Source of the DNA: Pseudomonadota bacterium
GTDB taxonomy: Bacteria; Pseudomonadota; Alphaproteobacteria; Reyranellales; Reyranellaceae
DNA: 12,500 nt
Reading direction: 5' to 3'
Assembly: GCA_023436825.1 (NCBI GenBank)
Contig: JAEZHS010000129.1
Span: 1 to 12,500 of the forward strand
Under the pieces are notes generated by a model. The model did no database searches. It saw only the letters and a list, made by a program, of their open reading frames with translations, and was not told the DNA's origin. How positions within the stretch are numbered: position 1 is the first letter of the stretch; each line of letters begins with the position of its first letter. Positions 1-6,060 of the stretch are shown piece by piece. The position numbers were made by a program, and so were the translations under genes.

Positions 1-29
1 GCGGCGAGACGCCCGCGGTCCGCGTAAGA

Positions 30-2609
30 CTAAGCCGCCGCGAGACGGCGGTTCAGCGCCTGGGCCAGTTCGCCGACATGGCTGGTGATGCAGGTGTTGT
101 GCCGGCCGGGCACATGCTCCTGGCCGACTTGCTGCGCGAGGTTGCGCCAGGCCTCGGCCGCGAATTCCTTCTTGTGCGTGTACTCGTCGCTCAGCACGAC
201 GACCACGCGCGCCTTGATCGGCGGCGGCACGTAGTTCGACATGGCGTGGTAGTAGGCGCTGCGCAGCGAGTTGGCGGCGCCGGGCTGGCCGCTGTAGAGC
301 CGCCTTGCCACCCGCCACAGGACGGCGTGGTCCTTCTGCAGCAGGCGCCGCGTGCCGGCCCAAACCGCCGGCATGCCCTTGGCGCGCAGCTTGGCGCCGA
401 TGTCGCCCGGTGCGATGCCGCCCAGCCTGCTCACCGCCCGCGCGATGCCGCGCATCATCGGCCGGGCATTGATCGAGAAGGTGTCGATCAACATCACGCT
501 CTCGACCTTGCGGCCAGCGCACTCGAGCTGATGGGCGATCTCCCACGCCGCCAGGCCACCGTGGCAATAGCCGGCGAGCTGGAAGGCGCCGGAGGACTGC
601 CGCGCGAGCAGCCCCGGGATGTAGCGGCTCGCCATCGCCTCCATCGTGTCCACGCTCGCCTTCCGGTCGAAGTTGGGATGAAGCAGATAGATCGGTCCGT
701 CATGCTTCAGCAGATCGGCAAGCCGCAGGGCATAGAAGCCCCAGCCGTCGAAATCGCCGTGACAGATGAAGAGCGGCCTGCCCTCGCCGTCCTTGACCTT
801 GCTCATGAGCTCGTCCTTGGACGCCGCCGCGCTGACCAGCGTCTCGACGAGATGGCGGATCGTGAGCTCGGTCTTGATCTGCGACGGCACGATGGTCTGT
901 CGCGTCTGGGCCTCGAGCTCGAGCAGCATCTCGGTCGCCTGCAATGAATCGCCGCCGGCATCAAAGAAATCCTCATCGATGCCGATGTCGTCGCGCTTGA
1001 GAAGGCGTTGCCAGATCTCGGCGATCTGGATCTGCAGCGGCTCGTCCGGCCGCACCGTCTCGCGCGCCTGGTCGGCATAGGCGGCGGAAAGCTGAGGGCG
1101 CGAGATCTTGCCGGTGGCGCCCTTCGGCAGGCTCTGCAGGACGTGCACCTGTCGCGGCATCTGGAACGGCGCCAGCCGGTCGCGCAGGAACTCGATCAGG
1201 GCCGACGACGTGGCCGCGCCACCTTCCTTCAGCACCACGGCGGCGCCGACGCTCTCGCCGAGCCGCGGATGCGGCACGGCGAAGGCCGCCGCCTCGCGCA
1301 CCGCCGGATGTTGCAGCAGGACCTTTTCGACGTCGTACGGCGCCACCTTCTCGCCGCCGCGGTTGATGATCTCCTTGGTGCGGCCGACGACCGTCAGGTC
1401 GCCGTCGGCGTCGACCATGCCGAGATCGCCGGTGACGAGCCAGCCGTCGACCAGGCCGGTCGGCGTGTCGTCGATGTCCTGCAGGTAGCCCGGCATGACG
1501 CTCGGTCCGCGCAGCATGACCTGGCCGACCTTGCCCGGCCGCAGCGCCGTGCCGTCCTCGCCACGGATCTCGAGCTCGCCCGCCGGCACGATGCCCACGG
1601 TGCCGGGCTTGGGCGCCAACGGCGGCAGGCGCGGCCCGGTCATCATGCCGGCCTCGCACAAGCCGTAGAACTCCAGCACCGGCGCTCCGATGCGCGCCTG
1701 CAGCTCGGTGCGAATGCTCTCGGGCAGATAGGACGCCGTCGACAGCACGAAGCGCAGCGCATGCCGCGGCTCGCCGGCCGGCAGGACGCGCAGCTTGTCG
1801 AGCAGGGCCTGCAGGAAGGCCGGCGCCGAGGTCAGCCAGGTGGGCCTGAGCTCGCCGATCCACTGCTGGAAATCCTGCGGCCCCGAGGTCCGCGGCATGG
1901 CCACGCTGCAGCCGATCAGCAACGGCACGACCAGCGTCGCCTTGAAGCCGGCGTTGTAATAGATCGGCATGATGCAGGCCGAGCGATCGGTTGGCCCGAG
2001 CCCGAGCCAGCGCTCCATCTTGCGCGCCATCTCGACCAGGTTCCGGTGCGTCACCGGCACGCGCTTGGCCGTGCCCGTGGTGCCCGACGTGCGGAAGATG
2101 GCGCACACCGACTGGGCATTGACCGAGCCGGCGCGCAATGGACGGCGAGCAATCGGCCTCAGCTGCGCCAGCACGACGTCGTCGAGCGACGTCGCAGCCT
2201 TCGACACCCGGAACAGGCCGACGGCCGGATTGGAGGCGGCGGCCCACGCCGGCACGGCCTCCCAGCCGGGCACGATCAACGCATCGACACGGATGCGGCG
2301 AAGTTCCTCTTCAAGCTCGGCAGGCGGCAGGGTCGGGTTGATGGGAAGCACGGTCGCCGTGCAACAGATCGCGACGCTCAGCAGCGCGGCTTCCGGGCCG
2401 CGCGGCAGGGCGATGCCGACGCGCGAATCGGGCCGGATCCCGGCCAGTCGGAGCTGCTCGTCGATCAGGCGGATCTGCCGGACGAGCTGGCCGAACGACA
2501 TCACCTCGAGGCCCGAGCACACCAATGCCGGCGCTTGCGGATCAGTGGCGGCACGGCGCGACAACGTCTCGCCGATCGTCGAAGGCAAAAGCATTCCGCG
2601 ATCGTCCAT
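30..2609 (-). CDS. Adenylation-carrier-thioesterase (A-PCP-TE) NRPS-like protein, 859 aa
   Basis: Three domains are visible. An AMP-forming adenylation/acyl-CoA-ligase domain spans about residues 5-510, with the P-loop SGTTG at 175-179, YGLCEAG at 315-321, TGDL at 393-396 and the C-terminal catalytic Lys501 in ATGKIS. A carrier domain spans about 525-600 with GGDSLQ; Ser555 is the phosphopantetheine site. An alpha/beta-hydrolase thioesterase spans about 615-855 with GYCHGG, so the nucleophile position is Cys682, followed by Asp709 (LIDT) and His837 (GRHN). There is no condensation, ketosynthase or reductase domain. Known families with this A-T-TE order activate a carboxylic acid, load it on the carrier and release or dimerise it; the substrate here cannot be read. 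I chose ATG 2609, just before the conserved N-terminus. An ATG at 2594 is possible, and neither has a strong ribosome binding site. It lies 139 bp downstream of the acyl-CoA dehydrogenase on the same strand. Family assignment is firm; product is unknown. Confidence 0.9.
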   Translation of the reverse strand: MDDRGMLLPSTIGETLSRRAATDPQAPALVCSGLEVMSFGQLVRQIRLIDEQLRLAGIRPDSRVGIALPRGPEAALLSVAICCTATVLPINPTLPPAELEEELRRIRVDALIVPGWEAVPAWAAASNPAVGLFRVSKAATSLDDVVLAQLRPIARRPLRAGSVNAQSVCAIFRTSGTTGTAKRVPVTHRNLVEMARKMERWLGLGPTDRSACIMPIYYNAGFKATLVVPLLIGCSVAMPRTSGPQDFQQWIGELRPTWLTSAPAFLQALLDKLRVLPAGEPRHALRFVLSTASYLPESIRTELQARIGAPVLEFYGLCEAGMMTGPRLPPLAPKPGTVGIVPAGELEIRGEDGTALRPGKVGQVMLRGPSVMPGYLQDIDDTPTGLVDGWLVTGDLGMVDADGDLTVVGRTKEIINRGGEKVAPYDVEKVLLQHPAVREAAAFAVPHPRLGESVGAAVVLKEGGAATSSALIEFLRDRLAPFQMPRQVHVLQSLPKGATGKISRPQLSAAYADQARETVRPDEPLQIQIAEIWQRLLKRDDIGIDEDFFDAGGDSLQATEMLLELEAQTRQTIVPSQIKTELTIRHLVETLVSAAASKDELMSKVKDGEGRPLFICHGDFDGWGFYALRLADLLKHDGPIYLLHPNFDRKASVDTMEAMASRYIPGLLARQSSGAFQLAGYCHGGLAAWEIAHQLECAGRKVESVMLIDTFSINARPMMRGIARAVSRLGGIAPGDIGAKLRAKGMPAVWAGTRRLLQKDHAVLWRVARRLYSGQPGAANSLRSAYYHAMSNYVPPPIKARVVVVLSDEYTHKKEFAAEAWRNLAQQVGQEHVPGRHNTCITSHVGELAQALNRRLAAA

Positions 2610-2748
2610 TACAAACTCAATGCAACGACACCCGGCGGAATGCTCCCCAGCTCCGCGGACACCCACATACGTTCGCATCTTTACTGCAAACTTACCGCTT
2701 TTGCCAGCCCGTATGACCGCAAAAATGCACCCAGCCAGGCGCGCGGTG
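2610..2748 (-). promoter_or_regulatory. Leader between acyl-CoA dehydrogenase and A-PCP-TE gene, with dyad motifs
   Basis: This 139-bp spacer between two same-strand genes is noticeably less GC-rich than its surroundings. It holds two interrupted dyads: TTTTGC at 2699-2704 with GCAAAA at 2719-2724, and GTTCGC at 2671-2676 with GCAAAC at 2686-2691 (one mismatch). Both share a TTTGC-like half-site. This could be an operator/promoter region giving the A-PCP-TE gene its own control. No clear -35/-10 pair with normal spacing was found, so the regulatory role is inference. Confidence 0.3.
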
Positions 2749-3957
2749 TTACAGGCCCAGTACCGCCTTGGCAATAATATTGCGCTGAATCTCGTTCGAC
2801 CCTGCGTAGATCGTCGATGCGCGATTATTGAGATAGAGCGGCATCGCCGTGATGCCCCACTCCGGCGTCACGGTCGCCGCGTTATGGCCCAGCATGCGCG
2901 CCTCGGGCTCGAATGGCGCCGCGTACCAGGCAAGTGCTTCGACACCGAGATGGTCGAGCTTCTGCAAGGTCTCGCTGCCGCGGATCTTCATCGCCGACGA
3001 GACCGCGCCCGGGTTCTTGCCGCGGCTGAGGTCGGACAGGACCTGCATCTCGATCATCTCCAGCGCCTGGATCTCGATCTCCGCCTCTGCCAGCCGCTCG
3101 GCGAAGGTGCGCTCCTCGATCAGGCGGCCGATGCCGTCGGCCGCCTCCTCCCGGGCGATGCGGCGGATGTCCTCGATGCGCGCATGGAGGTTGGGCGTGT
3201 AGCCCTCGCCGCCGCGCTCGAACTCAAGCAGATACTTGGCCACTGTCCAACCGGCATTCTCCGGCCCGATGCGGTTTGCGACCGGCGTGCGCACATTGTC
3301 AAAGAACACCTGGTTGACCTCGTGGTCGCCCGCCAGCGTGACGATCGGCTTTACGGTGATGCCCGGCGTCTTCATCGAATCGATCAGCACGAAGGAGATG
3401 CCGTCCTGCGGCTTGCCCTCGCTCGAGGTGCGCACCAGGCAAAACATGTGGTCGGCGATGTGTGCGCCCGTCGTCCAGATCTTGGTGCCGTTGATCACGT
3501 AGTCGTCGCCGTCGCGCACGGCGCGCGTCTTGAGGCTGGCGAGGTCGGAGCCCGAGCCCGGCTCGGAATAGCCCTGGCAGAAGATGATGTCGCCCGACAC
3601 GATGCGCGGCAGGTACTTGGCCTTCTGCTCGGGCGTGCCGAACTTCATGATCACCGGACCGACCATCCGCAGGCCCATGGCGAAGATGCGCGGCGCGTCG
3701 ACGGCGATGCATTCGCGCGCGAAGATGTAGCGCTCGGTGGCGTTCCAGCCGGTGCCGCCGTATTCCTTGGGCCAGGTCGGCGCCGACCAGCCGCGCCTGG
3801 CCAGCACCTTGTGCCAACGCATGCCGGCATCGATGTCGGCGAACACGCCGCCGGTCTTGCGGCCGGCCTCGCGTAAGTCCTCCGTAAGGTTCTCGTCGAG
3901 GAAGCGGCGCACCTCGTCGCGGAAAGCTTCGTCCTGCGGGCTGAGGGCCAAGTCCAT
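2749..3957 (-). CDS. Acyl-CoA dehydrogenase, 402 aa
   Basis: FAD-dependent alpha,beta-dehydrogenation of an acyl-CoA thioester in the cytoplasm, passing electrons to ETF. The full-length family pattern is present: an N-terminal helical domain (about 1-120), the FAD/substrate motif CQGYSEPGSGSDLASL at 127-142, the middle beta domain, and a C-terminal helical domain ending in IYAGSNEIQRNII near residue 385. The Glu of the MCAD-type IYEG motif is Ala385. Glu247 in FERG lies where isovaleryl-CoA dehydrogenase and the FadE26-type enzymes carry their base, so it is the likely catalytic residue. ATG 3957 has a strong GGAGGA five bases upstream. Sequence style recalls the large subunit of two-component enzymes such as pimeloyl-CoA dehydrogenase, but no small subunit lies nearby, so the substrate is open. 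It is followed on the same strand by the A-PCP-TE gene. Confidence 0.93.
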   Translation of the reverse strand: MDLALSPQDEAFRDEVRRFLDENLTEDLREAGRKTGGVFADIDAGMRWHKVLARRGWSAPTWPKEYGGTGWNATERYIFARECIAVDAPRIFAMGLRMVGPVIMKFGTPEQKAKYLPRIVSGDIIFCQGYSEPGSGSDLASLKTRAVRDGDDYVINGTKIWTTGAHIADHMFCLVRTSSEGKPQDGISFVLIDSMKTPGITVKPIVTLAGDHEVNQVFFDNVRTPVANRIGPENAGWTVAKYLLEFERGGEGYTPNLHARIEDIRRIAREEAADGIGRLIEERTFAERLAEAEIEIQALEMIEMQVLSDLSRGKNPGAVSSAMKIRGSETLQKLDHLGVEALAWYAAPFEPEARMLGHNAATVTPEWGITAMPLYLNNRASTIYAGSNEIQRNIIAKAVLGL

Positions 3958-4090
3958 GCATTTCCTCCGGCAATCTTCTCCGAAGGCTAGCGGCGGCAGC
4001 GCAACCGAGTCCAGCGCGCGGCTGGCCGAGGCTTCCGACGGGCGGTATGGTTCTTGCCTAATCTTCCGCACCCGACCGCGGAGTCGCCAC

Positions 4091-4999
4091 ATGGCCAAGC
4101 TGCTGCGTCTCGTTGCTCTCAGTCTGCTCTTCGCCTTTTCGGCGAGCGCGCAGGACAAGAAGGAGGTCGACCTGGCGCTGGCGCTGGGCATCGACATCTC
4201 GGGCAGCATCGATCCCGACGAGGCCAAGCTGCAGCGCGAAGGCTACGTCCAGGCTTTTCGTGACCCAGTGATCGTCAAGGCGATCCTGGGCGGCAGCAAC
4301 GGCCGCATCGCCGTCGCCTACTTCGAATGGTCGGACGCCTGGGTGCAGCGCCTGCTGATCGACTGGACGCTGCTCGACTCGGAAGACGCGATCATGGCGT
4401 TCAGCACGCGGCTTGCCAACGCGCCGATCTCGATTGCGCGCCGCACCTCGATCAGCGGCGCCATCCGCTACGCCATCCCGCTGTTCGGCCGCAGTCCGTA
4501 CGAGGCCGAGCGCAAGGTGCTCGACATCTCGGGCGACGGCTCGAACAACGACGGCGGATTGGTGACCGACATGCGTTACGAGGCGCTGAAGGAGAAGATC
4601 GTCATCAACGGGCTGCCGATCATGAACGACCGGCCCAACCCGTTCGGCTTCCCGAGCGAAGCCGACCTCGACAAGTACTACCTGCACTGCGTCACCGGCG
4701 GGCCGCGCTCCTTCGTCGAGGTCGCCACGAACTTCGAGGATTTCCCGCGCGCCGTGCGCAAGAAGCTCCTGCAGGAGGTGGCGAATATCGGTCCCGAGTT
4801 CGGTCCTTTGAGCGACTTCGACACCGGCCTGGGGCCGCTGCCCGACGGCGTCCAGCTCGCGCAAGGCAACCGGCGGCCGGTTCGCGCCGAGGACGACTAC
4901 ACCAAGTTCGTGCGCCCGGAGTATGAGCTGGGCTGCGACATCGGCGAGCGGCGCAGCCGCGAGTTCTGGCAGCGCCGCTTCGGCGTCACACCGGACTGA
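4091..4999 (+). CDS. Exported DUF1194 (von Willebrand A-like) protein, 302 aa
   Basis: A typical DUF1194 protein of alphaproteobacteria; function unknown. A Sec signal peptide is clear: KLLR, a hydrophobic core at 7-17, and a likely cleavage after SASA (residue 20), so it should be periplasmic or extracellular. The mature part begins with a von Willebrand A fold carrying a complete-looking metal-ion-dependent adhesion site: Asp35, Ser37 and Ser39 (DISGS), Thr119 (RRTS) and Asp149 (SGDGSNND). It therefore probably binds a divalent cation and a ligand. A Cys pair (in LHCVTGG and LGCDIG) could form a disulphide after export. ATG 4091 has GGAG at 4080-4083, seven bases upstream, and sits right before the signal peptide. 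It is transcribed away from the acyl-CoA dehydrogenase with a 133-bp spacer and appears monocistronic. Partner and role are not visible. Confidence 0.9.
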   Translation: MAKLLRLVALSLLFAFSASAQDKKEVDLALALGIDISGSIDPDEAKLQREGYVQAFRDPVIVKAILGGSNGRIAVAYFEWSDAWVQRLLIDWTLLDSEDAIMAFSTRLANAPISIARRTSISGAIRYAIPLFGRSPYEAERKVLDISGDGSNNDGGLVTDMRYEALKEKIVINGLPIMNDRPNPFGFPSEADLDKYYLHCVTGGPRSFVEVATNFEDFPRAVRKKLLQEVANIGPEFGPLSDFDTGLGPLPDGVQLAQGNRRPVRAEDDYTKFVRPEYELGCDIGERRSREFWQRRFGVTPD

Positions 5000-5001
5000 C
5001 T

Positions 5002-5088
5002 CATAGTCTTCCGGACCGCGAGCGTCCTCGCTCGCTCATGATCCGCGAGCGCGGGGGCACGCGCGCGGTCCGGAAGAGGAATACTATG
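5002..5088. repeat. 87-bp imperfect inverted repeat filling a convergent gap
   Basis: The left arm is CATAGT (5002-5007) followed directly by CTTCCGGACCGCG (5008-5020). The right arm is CGCGGTCCGGAAG (5064-5076), six extra bases, then ACTATG (5083-5088). Both the 13-bp core and the 6-bp tips are perfect complements. The 43-bp middle repeats CCGCGAGCG and holds further small CTCGC/GCGAG dyads. It begins 3 bp after the DUF1194 stop and ends 15 bp before the GNAT stop. It may act as a bidirectional terminator, although there is no T-run, or be a REP/MITE-type dispersed element; it encodes nothing. Confidence 0.65.
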
Positions 5089-5102
5089 AAGCGTCCTTTG
5101 CT

Positions 5103-5549
5103 TCAGCCCGGCACGTTCAGCGGATAATCGTAACGGATGAAGCCCGCGAAGCGCGCGACCTGGTCGTAGAGGCCGCGGGCGCGGACATTGTTCTGCTGCG
5201 TCAGCCAGTAATAGCGCTGGCAGCCGCGCTCGCGCGCCTTGCCGGCCACCGCCTCGATCAGCAGCCGCGCCGCGCCCTGGCCGCGCACCTGCTCGTCGAC
5301 GAACAGGTCGGCGAGGTAGCAGACCTCGTCGACCCAGACGTTGGTGTGGAAGAAAAAGTGGGCGATGCCGACGACCCGCCCGTCCAGCCGCGCGGCGAGG
5401 CCGTGCAACTCTTTCGCCTCCATCAGGCGCCGCCAGACATGGTCATAGGTGGCGTCGGGCATCGTCCGCTCGTAGAAGGTGTTGTAACCGACGGCGAGCG
5501 GTTGCCAGGCGGCGCGGTCGTCCTGGCGAAGGAGCGTGATCTCGATCAT
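5103..5549 (-). CDS. GNAT-family N-acetyltransferase, 148 aa
   Basis: Transfers an acetyl group from acetyl-CoA to an unidentified small molecule or protein amine. The length is that of a single GNAT domain. Motif A is clear: LADLFVDEQV followed by R89-G-Q-G-A-A (the Q/RxxGxG/A pyrophosphate-binding loop) and a hydrophobic helix. Motif B is also present: YYWLTQQNN ... RARGLYDQVA, with Tyr128 in the position of the usual general-acid Tyr. ATG 5549 gives a complete N-terminal strand (MIEITLLR); only a weak GCGGG-like site precedes it. It begins 21 bp after the stop of the DUF1428 gene on the same strand, so the two are probably cotranscribed from the promoter near 5985. The substrate cannot be inferred. 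Confidence 0.9.
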   Translation of the reverse strand: MIEITLLRQDDRAAWQPLAVGYNTFYERTMPDATYDHVWRRLMEAKELHGLAARLDGRVVGIAHFFFHTNVWVDEVCYLADLFVDEQVRGQGAARLLIEAVAGKARERGCQRYYWLTQQNNVRARGLYDQVARFAGFIRYDYPLNVPG

Positions 5550-5570
5550 GCCCGCTTGTAACGCGGCCGC

Positions 5571-5927
5571 TTAGAACTCCACCAGGGTCTTGAAGCCGCC
5601 ATAGGCCATCCGCTTCATGTCGAACGGCATCTCCTTGGGCATGCCCTCGAACAGGCGCTTGTCCTTCATCACCTTGGCATTGACCTTGTCGCGATGGGCG
5701 CGCGACTTGTAGACGATATAGGAGAACACCACGGTCTCACCGGGCTTGGTCTTGGCAAGCTTGGGGAACGGCAGCCCCATCTTCACCTTGAGGTCGTCGC
5801 CCACGCATTCGCGGTAGTCGAGCGCGCCATGGTCGCGCCATATCGTGGCGGCGCGCGTCGCCATCTTCTTGTAGATCGCGAGCTTCTTCTTCGGCACAAC
5901 CAGGACGAAACCGTCGACATAGGACAT
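5571..5927 (-). CDS. DUF1428 family protein (YbaA-like), 118 aa
   Basis: Small cytoplasmic protein of the DUF1428 family, to which E. coli YbaA belongs; the fold is a dimeric alpha/beta barrel and no activity is established. Recognisable features are the N-terminal SYVDGFVLVVP strand, the YKKMA helix, GALDYREC, and the late FSYIVYKSRAHRD and PFDMKRMAYGGF segments. The length matches the family. I chose ATG 5927 because GGGAG at 5936-5940 lies eight bases upstream and the protein then starts MSYVDG as expected; a TTG five codons earlier overlaps that site. It is first in a probable two-gene unit with the GNAT gene and is divergent from the MFS gene. A strong promoter and a palindrome lie directly upstream. 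Confidence 0.9.
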   Translation of the reverse strand: MSYVDGFVLVVPKKKLAIYKKMATRAATIWRDHGALDYRECVGDDLKVKMGLPFPKLAKTKPGETVVFSYIVYKSRAHRDKVNAKVMKDKRLFEGMPKEMPFDMKRMAYGGFKTLVEF

Positions 5928-5944
5928 GTGTTCAACTCCCAACG

Positions 5945-5962
5945 CTTAACCTAAAAGTTAAG
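5945..5962. promoter_or_regulatory. CTTAAC-N6-GTTAAG palindrome, candidate operator of the DUF1428 unit
   Basis: Perfect 6-bp arms (5945-5950 and 5957-5962) are separated by CTAAAA. The palindrome touches the -10 element at 5962-5967 and covers the expected transcription start of the DUF1428 promoter, a classic repressor position. The AT-rich dyad stands out from its GC-rich context. ArsR- or MarR-type repressors often use such sites, but no such regulator gene is in the window, so the binding protein is unknown. Confidence 0.5.
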
Positions 5963-5990
5963 TGATACGGAATCGCATACTATGTGTCAA
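5962..5990 (-). promoter_or_regulatory. Sigma70-type promoter for the DUF1428-GNAT unit
   Basis: Read on the minus strand, a consensus -35 TTGACA (5985-5990) is separated by exactly 17 bp from TATCAC (5962-5967), which matches the -10 consensus at four of six positions. The predicted start near 5954-5956 gives a leader of about 27-29 bases before ATG 5927. A GTGTCA direct repeat (5984-5989 and 5995-6000, plus-strand sense) overlaps and flanks the -35 box. Confidence 0.6.
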
Positions 5991-6060
5991 TCACGTGTCA
6001 TCCCCAACGCTTCGGTGCGCGCCGCAACGAAGGCCGTCGGTACCGCCGCATGGTCGGCCG

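Noticed and set aside
1..29. Possible further gene at the left edge
   Set aside because: Only 29 bases beyond the stop of the A-PCP-TE gene; nothing can be assigned.
35..51. CCGCCG-CGAGA-CGGCGG hairpin at the end of the A-PCP-TE gene as a terminator
   Set aside because: The stem lies inside the coding sequence before the stop and no T-run follows; chance complementarity is common in such GC-rich codons.
1008..2777. Long open frame on the plus strand opposite the A-PCP-TE gene (589 codons)
   Set aside because: Arg/His/Gly-rich translation with no domain; it is the antisense shadow of a high-GC gene whose minus-strand frame has all expected motifs.
1969..3876. Open frame of 635 codons on the plus strand crossing two genes
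   Set aside because: It spans the antisense of the A-PCP-TE N-terminus, the spacer and most of the dehydrogenase; low-complexity composition and no recognisable domain.
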